From positions 2,221,898 through 2,285,897 of the forward strand of contig OX123199.2 in NCBI GenBank assembly GCA_944739405.2: a stretch of DNA of 64,000 nt, written 5' to 3'. This document shows positions 43,194 through 53,974 of the stretch, piece by piece (position 1 is the first letter of the stretch; every line of letters starts with the position of its first letter). A model generated the notes under the pieces. That model was not told the DNA's origin. It was given only the letters and a program-made list of their open reading frames with translations, and did not search any database. This DNA is from Euclidia mi (taxonomy: Eukaryota > Arthropoda > Insecta > Lepidoptera > Erebidae). The position numbers were made by a program, and so were the translations under genes.

Positions 43194-45783
43194 ATGTTTA
43201 ATACTCAATACTTAACTATGTGGCAAGGTATTATTCTGAATGTGATAAGTGTGTATGCCCCTCAGATAGGCTGTGATGATTGTGAGAAAGAGAAGTTTTG
43301 GATGGATTTCGATAGCATGATGACGAATATACCGGAGAATGAAGAGATTATTGTGGGAAGTGATTTTAATGGACATGTGGGACGAACAAATGAAGAGTAT
43401 GAAAGAGTACATGGAGGTTGGGGACTCGGCAGCCGAAATTGTGAGGGAGAAGCAATTCTTCAAGCTGCTGCCGCTTTTGACCTAGCAGTTGCAAATACTT
43501 GGTTGAAAAAAAAAGAGCAACATCTGATCACGTATAACAGCGGCCACCATATGACCCAGATCGATTATTTCTTAATAAGACGTAATTGACTCAACTGGGT
43601 CAAAAACTGTAAAGTGATACCAGGAGAAGATTTAGTCTCGCAGCACAGGCTCCTGATGGTCGAATTTAAGATTCAAATAAGCTTTAAAAGAACCAAGCAG
43701 CAACTGACTCCAAAAATAAGATGGCATATGTTAGAGAAGAATGAATGTGTAGAAAAATTCAGAGATAGAGTGGTAGGTAAAATGTTAGGAATGGGCGATA
43801 TGAATGATATTAGTGTCAATGAGTGTTGGGAAGAGATAAGTGAATGTATTAAGGGTGTAGCAAAGGATGTTTTAGGAGAGTCGAAAGGGAAGCGTATGAA
43901 AGATAAGGACACGTGGTGGTGGACAAAAGATGTACAGAATACACTTAAGGAAAAGAAAGCAAGGTTTAAGGAATGGCAGCTGATGAAAGGAGGAAATTAA
44001 TCTTTAGAAGAAAGTAAGAAGAAGGAATATGACGAATGTAAAAAGAGAGCCAAAAAGGCCGTAGCCATTGCTAGATCCAAAGCCCTAGACAAGTTGTACG
44101 GGTTACTTGAAAAACCCGAGGGTCATAAATACTTATACAGCATGGCTAAAGCTAGAGAGAGAAAGGCAAAGGATGTATCCCATATTAAGTGCATGAAAGA
44201 CGAAACAGGAGCGATTCTTGTGGACGAAGATAGAATAAAAGAACGATGGAGGACATACTTTAAAAAGTTTATGAACGAGGAGAACGATTGGAGCGGAAAA
44301 CTTGAGAATGAGGTGATGAATATTGGGCTAGTGAAGGAAATAAATAAGGACGAGGTAAAAAAGGCTGTTAGTGGAATGAAGAATGGAAAATCGTTAGGAC
44401 CAGATGGAATACCAGTAGAAGCATGGAAAGCGTTAGGAGATGATGGATGGGCGTGGCTGACTTCATTCTTCAATAAGCTGTTGCACGAGGAGACCATACC
44501 CGAGGAATGGTGCAACAGTTACCTGGTGCCCATTTTTAAAAATAAGGGTGATATCCAAGAGTGCAACAATTATCGGGGAATAAAGTTAATGCCACATACT
44601 ATGAAAGTATGGGAGAGAGTAATTGAGCGACGCCTGCGTGACGAGAGTGAGATTTCACGAAATCAATTCGGTTTTATGCCTGGTCGAGGTACGGTGGATG
44701 CCATTTTCGCTCTTCGCCAAATATGCGAAAAATACAGGGAGGCACATAAAAACTTGCACATGGTGTTCGTCGACCTTGAAAAGGCATATGATCGAGTGCC
44801 CCGTGAAGTCTTGTGGTGGGCCCTGAAGAAGAAAGGAGTGCCTGGGAAATACCTGACGTTGATTCAAGCCATGTACGCTGAATGCCGAACGCAGGTCTGA
44901 TCCGCAGCTGGTATCACAGCCAGATTCGATGTGGCCGTAGGCTTGCACCAAGGGTCGGTCCTTAGCCCCTACCTCTTCCTGTTAATGATGGATGCTATAT
45001 CATCGGACATACAGGAAGAGGCACCCTGGTGCATGTTGTTTGCCGACGACATCGTTCTGGTAGCAGAGAGTGGACAGAAGGTGCAGAGCAAGCTGGAGGA
45101 GTGGCGGCAGAGATTGGAGAATGTAGGCTTGAGAATAAGCAGAACCAAAACGGAATATATGTTCTGTGACTTTGGCGGTCCCTCCAGTCCTATACCGGTT
45201 ACACTCGGCGGTACACCTCTACCAGTATGCTCCGATTTCCGCTACCTAGGTTCACTCCTGCAAGATGACGGCGAAATTGATCGGGATGTTAGGCAAAGAA
45301 TCAACGCAGGATGGATGAAATGGCGACAGGTCTCAGGCACAATATGCGACCACAAAATGCCTGTGAAATTAAAGGGCCGTATGTATAAATCGGTTATAAG
45401 GCCTGTCGTACTGTATGGAGCTGAGTGTTGGGCTACAAAGAAGATGGATGAGAAACGATTGCATGTGGCAGAGATGAGAATGTTACGATGGATGTGTGGA
45501 GTGACAAGAATGGACAGAATTAGGAATGATTACGTTAGAGGTAGTATGAAAGTGGCGCCCATAGCTGAAAAGGTGAAAGGGAGTCGATTGGCCTGGTATG
45601 GACATGTTATGCGGAGAGATGAGATGTATGTAGGTAAAAAAGTGATGGATATGCATGTAGAAGGACGAAAAGGGAGAGGACGCCCAAGGAAGAGATGGAT
45701 GGACTGTGTGAGGATGGATATGAAAGAAAAAGGGGTAAACGATCGGATGACTGGTGACAGAGAAGTATGGAAGCGAAGGACAG
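43194..45783 (+). pseudogene. RTE-type LINE polyprotein, three stops
   Basis: Endonuclease and reverse transcriptase of a second RTE-like family, truncated at its 5' end inside the endonuclease. One frame runs about 860 codons with stops only at 43587-43589 (TGA), 43998-44000 (TAA) and 44898-44900 (TGA). Motifs: NVISVYAPQIG and DFNGHVGR (endonuclease); NGKSLGPDGIP; NNYRGIKLMPHTMKVWERV; MVFVDLEKAYDRVP (motif A); HQGSVLSPYLFLLMMDAIS (motif B); and LFADDIVLVAES (catalytic FADD, about 45040). It ends at WYGHVMRRDEM and GRPRKRWMDCVRM. The 3' end is cut at 45783 where a copy of the repeated unit starts. A 3' piece of the same family lies at 58640. Confidence 0.88.
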
Positions 45784-45784
45784 A

Positions 45785-47050
45785 TTCCATTTTTCTTTCT
45801 TCATACCTTTCTTCATACGATGAAAGATGATAACATTAAGTCACATTTCTCACACTAGGATCATGTGTATAGGTATGTAACATACACATTAACTCTAGTG
45901 GTAAAAAATGTAGCTTGTATACTGACGACACGTCGTTCTTTTCGCTGCTTAAGTTTGTTCAGAGAGTTTTGTTTACTATACTTAGTAAATCTATCAAATA
46001 AATATTGATTATAGTCACAATAAGTTTCATGCACGTTTGTGTTGTGGCACAAATGTGTACGTGGGATTGGGTGATCTCGGGTTCGATTTCCAGGTCGGGC
46101 AAAGTGTTATTGGGTTTTTGCGTTAGGAAATTCTCAGTAGCAGCTCGGAGTCTGGTAATGTGCCCGGAACGGCAATAGGCTCGCCTCCTATTACGTGGGA
46201 CCTAAAGGTTCATGGCGAAATGTGGGTGTAATGCTACACCTCTGCCTACCCCTTCGGGGATACAGACGTGTCTATAAAAAAAGTTTCATGCACTCTAATA
46301 ACAGAGCAAGACACAATATGCATACTTAATATTATATTAAGATGCAGATAAGAGTCGCACTTTTCGTGTTAATGAACGAAAAACCTATGCAGTTACGCAT
46401 AGAAGTGCAGATGTCGTACTTCATCTCAAGCTATCACAGTCGAGGTGTGCTTCGAGCCTGTGACAAATCCCCGACGATCTCTTTGGGCTGCACCTAAATA
46501 TGCTAACTTTGTTTTCAGAATTAATCAACAACACTATGTCAAAAATTAAATAAACACTATTATGGTTGTATCATCAACTAAAAAAAAAAAAATATTTCTT
46601 TCACAAATGGCAAACACCATTAATTAAAAACATTAAAAAAATTATGAAGGAAATACAAAAAAAAAATTAATAAGGTAATAAAAGAAATTAGATCAGAAAA
46701 TAAAACAGAAGTAGCATATAATTTACATAATGGCAGAATATTATTGCTGCTCAATGGCAACACCAAGCTTACCCGGCCGACCAACTGGAAACCGACATAG
46801 GTTAACACAGCGGAATACAGAAATGGTACTAAGATACAACGAAGTTTAATTAATTTTGTAAAAGTGACAAGTGAGTATAATTTTGAACAGGCATAAATTA
46901 CGCTATTACGACGCTCAACTTATCACAAACGATTAAAATATTTAAATCCCAAACAGCATGAGTAGTCACGAGGCACTTCCACTGAACACGACACTGAAAG
47001 CAGATATCACTTCATCCTAGTGGCTTCGTATATTTGTATTAGTCCGACAA
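45785..47050 (-). repeat. Repeated unit, split by a SINE
   Basis: Starts abruptly at AGATTCCATTTTTCTTTCTT, joined to the LINE, then all the usual blocks follow. It is interrupted at 46035-46280 by a SINE. It shares the 150-bp segment with the 34475 copy (46640-46800, minus strand TYVGFQLVGRVSLVLPLSS). It runs to about 47050 (CACTTCCACTGAACACGAC). Confidence 0.8.
46035..46280 (+). repeat. SINE with 13-bp target duplication
   Basis: tRNA-like B box GGGTTCGATTTCC near 46079, body GTTATTGGGTTTTTGCG, tail CTGCCTACCCCTTCGGGGAT. Flanked by AAGTTTCATGCAC at 46022-46034 and 46281-46293. The empty site is seen in the other unit copies. Confidence 0.92.
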
Positions 47051-47124
47051 TCCACGTCCATACTCTGTCAAAAAAATATTTGCTGTCTTAGCACTCCAGT
47101 GTGATAAATCTGCAGCAATCTGTT

Positions 47125-48160
47125 GACAATAATAATAATAATAATCATTTATTTGCAGAAATTGTGGTACAGAATAGGTGGTAAAAATATAAAAAGGACA
47201 AGACACATTTTGCTATATCTAGGTAGCATGCAAATATTAATATATCTACGAAAAATAACATTGAATTTAATACAAATTTATAGATCTAGAAAAATAAAAT
47301 TACCAATGAAGGAAGAAAACAATGAAAAATAAAGAAAATCTCAGGTACTTATTACTTAATAAACATTCCCTACACTAATGCATTTCTGAAGTGATATGAC
47401 TGCGAGGCGTACTCTTTTAAAAAGTCATTTACAGAGTAAAAGCATTCTGCTACAAGCCATTTTTTTATTGCAGTACAAAATTTAGTACATATATAAGGAA
47501 GAGATATAATATTCTCTGGTAACGCGTTATAAATAAGTGGCGCCATATATACACAACTAACCCGGAAAATCTCTAGGCGAGGTACTGGTAATTTAAAATA
47601 CGAGTGATTTATTTTGCGTCTGTTAGTGTTGTCTTTAAGTTCAAAGAGGTCTTTATTGCACTTCACAAATTTTGCCACTTCATAAATAAATATGCTAGGG
47701 ACAGTTAACAAGTTTTGGGATGTAAAATTGGGCTTTGCATGAATCCATCCATTTTAGGCCAAATATTGCACGAATAAACTTTTTTTGGGCTATATATACT
47801 CGCATAATTTCCGATGAATTACCCCAAACTACGATACCGTAATACTTTACGGTATCGTAGTTTGGGGTAATTCATCAGTAATTCATCGTATGTTTGCTCC
47901 ATTATACGTAATGGAGCAAACATACGCATGGTAAACCATTAAAGCAGTTTCCCTTGAAGCAATATCTTTAACTTTCTTTAATGCAAAAACAAACTTATTG
48001 ATTTTTTTGCAAATATTTTCTACGTGATACCTCCACGTCAGATGTTCATCGACTGTAACACCTAGAAATTTTGTGCTGTGTATTTGCTCTATTTTTTTAC
48101 CATCATAATTAACTGAAAGTTGAAGTTGTTTTGTTTTACTGTTCTAAAATGAATAAGTTG
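47125..48160 (-). pseudogene. Jockey/CR1-like LINE 3' end
   Basis: The minus-strand frame 47370-47711 reads SIFIYEVAKFVKCNKDLFEL, FKLPVPRLEIFRVSCVY and APLIYNALPENI, the C-terminal end typical of Jockey or CR1-type LINEs. Upstream (47715-47990) broken frames read AQKKFIRAIFGLKWMDSC and AYVCSI, from the end of the RT. Two tandem perfect hairpins (47813-47876 and 47887-47926) break that part. The 3' end has an ATT-rich tail near 47130. The RT catalytic core is missing. Confidence 0.75.
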
Positions 48161-48169
48161 ATGACAAAA

Positions 48170-49650
48170 AGAACAGATTAAGCTCCGATCATATTATACC
48201 AAACGATGCGAGCTATTACTCTTACACATTGTTGTTAATGCCCACTGCGCCCGGTCTTCTACTAGTATAGTGTCTCTGTCACCGTGAGGTAGCTAATCTG
48301 GCAAGTGATCAAATTACAAAAAACAATCATAGGGCTATGAACATGTCCACATCAGTCCCTCCACGACCACAACCGTTGCAAGCCGGTAGAAACGTAGGAG
48401 AATAACAGAGGTATTTATGCCTTGAAATAAATAAATTATCGCGACTAAGACCCGCTAAATAATATTGTGTGATACTCGTATGAACATGAGGTTGCAAACT
48501 CCCTACACTTTCTTCTCGCAGAGGTCAGCATATTCGATTTTTCCTTCTTTTTCTTCATACGTTGAAAGATGATAACACTAAGACTCACTTTTCGTCAAAG
48601 GGTCATGTGTATAGGTACGAAACATACACATGACCAAAAATGTAGCTTGTGTATTGACGACACCTCGTTTTCTTCGCTGTTTCAGATTGTTCAGAGAGTT
48701 TTGTTTACATAGTAAATCTACCAAATAAGTATTGATTATAGTCTCAATAAGCACCGTGCTCTCCAATACAGAATAATCTTAATATATATAATCCTTGCGT
48801 TACTGACTGACTGACAGACACGCTACATCCGAAACTATTGGGCGCAGGAAGCTGAAATTTGGCATGTATGTTCCGTGGGGACCGTAGAGGTGCTTTCCAA
48901 TACAGAATAATCTTAATATATATAATCCTTGCGTTACTGACTGACTGACAGACACGCTACATCCGAAACTATTGGGCGCAGGAAGCTGAAATTTGGCATG
49001 TATGTTCCGTGGGGACCGTAGAGGTTCACTAAGAAGGGATTTCCCGAAATTTCCAAGGGATCGGCCAAAACAGGTAAATTTAAAAAAAATGCAGGCATGG
49101 CTGCTGGCGTCCTCTAGTATAATATATTATCGTGTCTATGTATAATTAATGTTATATATTACGTGGGATACTATTGCGTGGGTCCTAAAAATCATGGTGA
49201 AAGGTGGGTACAACATTACGCCTCTTTTGTTTTTTTTTTATTTAACTTTCTGCCTACCCCTTCGGCGATACAGGTGTGAGTCTATTTATAATGTTATGTA
49301 AAAGTGCAGCGCAAATAACAGACTATCATTGACGCTCTTTGCGACTGCGAAGATGCCGCGAAAAACAAAACATTTACTTCATCACAGTCGAAGTGTGCTT
49401 TGAGGCAGTGACAAATGCGCGATAGTCTGTCTGCACTGTACCTAAATATGCTAACTTTGTTTTCAGAATTAATCAACAATTCAATGTCAAAAATCAAATG
49501 ATTGACTATTATGGATGTATCAGCAACAACTAACATTAAATAATTTTATAAAGGTGAACAATAATTTGATCTGGGACAAATTATGCTAACTACGTTCAAG
49601 AAATCACAAAATTAAAATATTTTATCCCCAAACAGCACGAGTACTCACGA
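48170..49650 (-). repeat. Repeated unit, split by Helitron-like and SINE pieces
   Basis: Homologous to 22240-23230 from GATCATATTATACCAAACGA on. Exon a acceptor lost (TGATCAC). The minus-strand frame near 48600-48766 reads LLCKQNSLNNLKQRRKRGVV and ATFLVMCMFRTYTHDP, similar to the copies at 41 and 46 kb. Interrupted at about 48763-49290; resumes with AAAGTGCAGCGCAAATAAC at 49301. Confidence 0.8.
48763..49118 (+). mobile_element. Helitron-like repeat with 134-bp tandem duplication
   Basis: A 134-bp segment at 48763-48896 is repeated at 48897-49030 almost without change (CCAATACAGAATAATCTTAA through GGGGACCGTAGAGGT). The element ends GGCTGCTGGCGTCCTCTAG before T, a Helitron-type end. A SINE tail piece follows at 49150-49285 (GCGTGGGTCCTAAAAATCAT, CTGCCTACCCCTTCGGCGAT). 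Confidence 0.65.
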
Positions 49651-49652
49651 GG

Positions 49653-49835
49653 CAGTTCTTCTTACAGCTCGGCAATCTTCTCATCGGTCCGCAGTGTGCC
49701 CGTGTTAAATGTTGCCAAGGCCAATTGTCGTCGGTGATGGTAGTCGGATCTCTGCCAGAGATTCATCGGACCCCCTGCCCCACTGTTACCATGGCCGCTC
49801 CCTGAGCCAGGAATAGCGGAGCCGCTGGAGACTAG
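49653..49835 (-). mobile_element. RTE 5' fragment
   Basis: Minus-strand match to the RTE at about 7120-7310 (GATGAGAAGATTGCCGAGCT, GACAATTGGCCTTGGCAACA). Its inner end falls at almost the same RTE position as the fragment ending at 33931. No endonuclease core or RT follows. Confidence 0.8.
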
Positions 49836-50134
49836 GCTAGGCTCATTACTATGCACACGCTGACTGCAGATTATGTAAATATAGTAATGTATACAGTTAA
49901 AATTAATATTCTGTAATGTTCTACTAATAAAATTTGTTTGACAAAATAAAAAAATAGAATTGGCAGAATAGAACAAATATTGATAAATAAAAAAGGTTTG
50001 TTTCTTTTTTATTTCATAGCTTTTATTTTTATTTGTGCTGCATATATTAATCTAATAATAGTTTTAAGTACTTATAATTGTTTTATTCTTAAATTAATTT
50101 AAGCAGTAAAATGCAATCCTAAAAGTATATGTAT
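49836..50134. other. AT-rich spacer
   Basis: No feature seen before the LTR at 50135. Confidence 0.5.
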
Positions 50135-51083
50135 TGTAGCGGCCAGCTACATAACACCCGCACAACGCCATCTACCCAATGACGATGGAACTACTAAGAC
50201 AACACTAATACTACGGCTACTAACAAGGCGGGAAGAATTCAAACAATCCTGAACCGCGATATCAACTTTCGCGAGCCAAGCAGCATAAATACAACTTCCA
50301 AAGTACGTCCGTCGGCCTGCAGGCCACCAAGCACGACCACCCAGCTTGGTTAGAGGCTCCTCCCTCTAGTTGGAGGAACACCACACCTTTATCCTCCACA
50401 TTGGTGACCCCGACGTGATCTGAAGCAACCTTCACCGGTCAGATTACCAGCAGCCTCCCGACGTGATCTGAAGCAACCTTCACCGGTCAGATCCAGCAAC
50501 GGCATCGTCATCTCCACCTCGCCTCACTCCAAACTTCACCTGATGGTCAGCAAGCAAGTCACCCCAGCCAACCTCTTCAGCGCCACGGCACACCTCACTG
50601 CACACACGGTCCTCCTAAGCAGCGCCCATCGCTCCCGTCCACGCAGCAGTGCCACTACGCAACCGCATCGCAGCATTACGCAGCCACGACGCAGCCACTA
50701 CGCAGCAACTCCCCGACTCATTGTGGGACGCTCACTGCTCATCGCCTACTGCTCATCACCGACTGCACATCACCTTCGCAATCTCACCCCGACTCACCGT
50801 GGGACTTGCGAAGCACACTGTGACAAGCGACTACAGAAGCCACGACAACTGACCATCACCGTCAAGAACGACCACCGGTCTTGGGGGGGAGTGATGTAAC
50901 GGCCAGCTACACAACGCCATCTACCCAATGACGATGGAACTACTAAGACAACACTAATGCTACGGCTACTAACAAGGCGGGAAGAATTCAAATGTGGAGG
51001 ATAAAGGTGTGGTATTCCTCCAACTAGAGGGAGGAGCCTCTAACCAAGCTGGGTGGTCGTGCTTGGTGGCCTGCAGGCCGACG
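50135..51083 (+). mobile_element. Short non-autonomous LTR element with rearranged 3' LTR
   Basis: The 5' LTR (50135-50400, 266 bp) starts TGTAGCGGCC and ends CCTCCACA. The primer site TGGTGACCCCGACGTGAT follows at 50402. The internal part is only about 490 bp, holds a tandem ACGTGATCTGAAGCAACCTT repeat (50415 and 50461) and ends in a G-rich polypurine tract (50880-50890). The 3' LTR starts at 50895 (TGTAACGGCC). After about 100 bp it continues with the last 90 bp of the LTR in inverse orientation (50994-51083). GTAT occurs on both sides (50131-50134 and 51084-51087) and may be the target duplication. No Gag or Pol. Confidence 0.8.
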
Positions 51084-51189
51084 GTATTGGTACCTATGCG
51101 TATTTCACTCTAATCATTTTTTCATAACGCGCCTAAAGAAGTATAACTTGAAATCTACTAGTCTAGCCATCTAGTCTCATGCACTCTCG

Positions 51190-51780
51190 ATTCTCGACGA
51201 TTTGTGGACGATGAACCCAACACCACCTTTGGACTATTGGTCACCCTCCCGGTAGAACAGTACGTTACTGGAATTGAGCACTATCGAGTCCTGTCTTTGG
51301 AACTCAGTTAGGCCTATAATATATCTCATCGTTATTTGCTCAGTTTTTCTTCCAGGTCAGCGATCTTTTCGTCGGTCCACAGTGTGCGCGTGTTAAATGT
51401 TGTCAGGGCCAATTACTGTCGTCGGTGATGGTAGCCGGACCTCTGCCGAAGATTCTTCGCACCCCCTAGCCCGGCGTTGCCATGGCTGCTACATGAGCCA
51501 GGAATCGCGGAGCCGCCTGGGACTGGGCCCCATTTTCTTTGGATGTGGCTCATTTTTTAAAGGAAATTGCCATAATCGCCGTCACGAATTGGCGATCGCA
51601 GTGGTGAAAATCTTTTATACTAGAGGCTGCTGCCCATCTAGCGTCTTTCCATTTACCTCCACCTAGCTTTGGATGGTTTGACCGCCATCTTACGGTTGAC
51701 TGACTGCACTGGGAGATCTCAGCGATGGGTTCGTCACATCCCGACGCCAAAGACCACGACCACGACTTACTTAGTAATAA
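51190..51780 (-). mobile_element. RTE 5' fragment, longest of the set
   Basis: Minus-strand match from the extra 5' segment (AAGTCGTGGTCGTGGTCTTT, 51745-51775) through the RTE start and the endonuclease N-terminus to about 7475 of the full copy (GTTCATCGTCCACAAATCG). Several frame breaks. It lacks the remaining endonuclease and all of the RT. Confidence 0.82.
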
Positions 51781-51789
51781 TTTAATAGT

Positions 51790-52078
51790 GAATGAATAGG
51801 AATAAATTCTGTGTCGCGGGAGACTTCACAAACTTGCAACTAACGGACACGAAGAACACAAGTGAAGCGGCGCCTTAACGTTGATACGCCGTCGACGTCG
51901 CGTAGACGCTGTGTAGACGCTGACGTACCGCTGCGTTGACCCTGCCGCACAATGTGAGGGAGGTGTAAGACTGGATACAAAGTGTTGTCTCGTAGTGGGA
52001 TCGAACCCACAACACTCGATGCAGTGTGAAGCAGCGAGTCGGCCGCTTAAACCATTACGACAACCAAATCAGAATAAA
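51790..52078 (-). repeat. SINE-like tRNA head and attached repeat
   Basis: The minus strand has GGTTGTCGTAATGGTTTAAG and the B box GGGTTCGATCCCAC (51995-52008), a tRNA-like head. 51800-51850 (AATAAATTCTGTGTCGCGGG) resembles the inverse of 23810-23860, next to another RTE 5' fragment. Probably a SINE; the limits are uncertain. Confidence 0.55.
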
Positions 52079-52847
52079 CAAATCGTTATGTCACAACAAC
52101 CATATGGAATTGTATGAAAACTACCTATACACATTCTAAAGTCAACATAATAAATATAATACACGTAATGGATTGACATACATATTTCTAATTATGATAG
52201 ATACCTTACAGAATTAACATAAATACAATATACAATTTTTGTAAGTAAGTATATGTCGGCGATACTCCAGGGTTATCGTGTCCAGACTCCATTATAATAA
52301 AAACACTCACGTAATATTACTTGGTTTATTTTCAGACTATTTGTAGCACAGAATTGAAACAAAATGTGACCTACAGTCCTTTTTATACACTAACCGTCAT
52401 TACACTTAATGTTTTAACAACTGCCACTTCCTTTACAATATATAATTGAAATTACTGTACAATTATAAACTAATCAAAAATCGACATTAATATTGTAATG
52501 AATTTTGCACAACACCTAATGATTTATTTTACACGAATAACAAATTTATTTTATTAACCAAACGCTGCTTTACAACATTGTCAACAGGATGCAAATATAA
52601 ACGCATGTTATTTATTACCGTAAAAATAAGTGTCAGAATAATGTTATTTAATACTAATTGATTTGACTTTGGAAGTTTCTGTAGTTATCTTAATAACTAA
52701 GTTATAAATTAATAATTTTTAAAACAGTTAAGCAGCCAGTAAAATGTCTAATATTGTAAAGTAGTGAATTTCTCAGTTCTGTGTTCACAAATAGTTATTT
52801 AAATATCAATCTTAAATATTATTAATATTTTCATAACAATATAATTA
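52079..52847. other. AT-rich, no feature recognised
   Basis: Only simple A/T-rich sequence with short chance frames. Confidence 0.5.
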
Positions 52848-52856
52848 TTATATATT

Positions 52857-53849
52857 AATTTGCGCCCATATATACTTATGACCTATGTTAATCAAACTTG
52901 CACGATGATGCTGTGCGTTCGTGTGGCACTTGTCCGCGTAAGCGACGGAACACCACACCCTTCGGCCAAAAGTCCTCATGACGACATGTAGATAGCAGGT
53001 CGGGATCCGCACCACAAACGCCTTGAAGTTGACATTACGGTGCGACTCCAGCAACGGCACTCTCAGCATGTACTTTGCCTTTTGACGTACCTAACTTCTC
53101 CGCAATGTCCCCCGCCGTCGTGGTGTAGGCGAGAGATATGGATGTGTTCGGTGCGGCAGCGCGCAGGTTTACACCGGGCTCCAAAGGAGCCGTACTTGAC
53201 GGTCTTCTGTTTCTGCACCGTCACAAAACCATCATCAGCTACCTCATTCCTGGATGTCTTCTCCGGTATAGACTTCTTAGTAGCAGCAGGGGTAGGTACT
53301 CGCAATTACAAGCTGAGCTTTTTTAGGTCGGGCGGCGATACAAGGTTGAGCCGCGGGGACTATCCGCAGCCCACTCGCCACACGAGCAGGGCTGTGCGGC
53401 GCACGGGTAGCGCATTCAACAGTCACAACATTCCGCGGCGATAAAACTGCTGCAACTGCATTATGTAGGTCGTCCACCTCCGTGCGCAAGAGCGCGAGGG
53501 TTTCCTGGGATGCTTCCAATTTCTTGATCACATCCGCTAAACTTGCTTTAAGAAAGACGATGTCTCTCAAGAGGCTTGTGACATTGACGTGGTCGAAGGT
53601 GACGGCACGTCTTCAGGATCGGTCTCCTTCAGCAGCGTGGTAATATCCTGCAGACTTTTTTTCGACCTGTCACCTGCGGGACACCACCTGATCGCATTTG
53701 TTTAGCGACCTGCTCGCAAGCTTAGCAGCTGCTATTTCCTCCTCGCTGAAGTTTGTAGCACAGATCTGAATAGCCGCGACTTCGTCCAAGCCATCCAGAT
53801 TCTGTTGCAGGAATGCCAGCAGCTCGTTCACCAGAAGATTGTCACTCAT
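52857..53849 (-). pseudogene. LINE ORF1 (CR1/Jockey-like), broken
   Basis: Nucleic-acid-binding first protein of a non-LTR element. The ATG at 53849 gives MSDNLLVNELLAFLQQNLDG and FSEEEIAAAKLA. After stops and frame changes (first near 53670) follow VTFDHVNVTSLL, DIVFLKASLADVIKKLEASQ (coiled coil) and a basic, proline-rich stretch. The end, SHRNVNFKAFVVRIPTCYLH (about 52960-53030), is RNA-binding-like. The order N-terminal helical domain, coiled coil, RRM-like end fits ORF1 of CR1-type LINEs. At least four breaks. No ORF2 is next to it. Confidence 0.65.
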
Positions 53850-53974
53850 GGCGATAAAAATTACGAGCGTCGGCTTGCGTGGCGCTAAACAATAAAATTA
53901 ATTATTTCTTCGCAATACACGTCCGCCTCAGAGCGCGGTACAAAGAGGTATTATTAGTCGTTTGTAGACTTTCG

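Noticed and set aside
50543..50899. 118-codon open frame in the LTR element
   Set aside because: Low-complexity Ser/Thr/His/Arg-rich translation of a GC-rich leader; no Gag motif.
53040..53444. Plus-strand open frame of 134 codons
   Set aside because: It is antisense to the LINE ORF1 remnant, whose protein similarity is recognisable on the minus strand.
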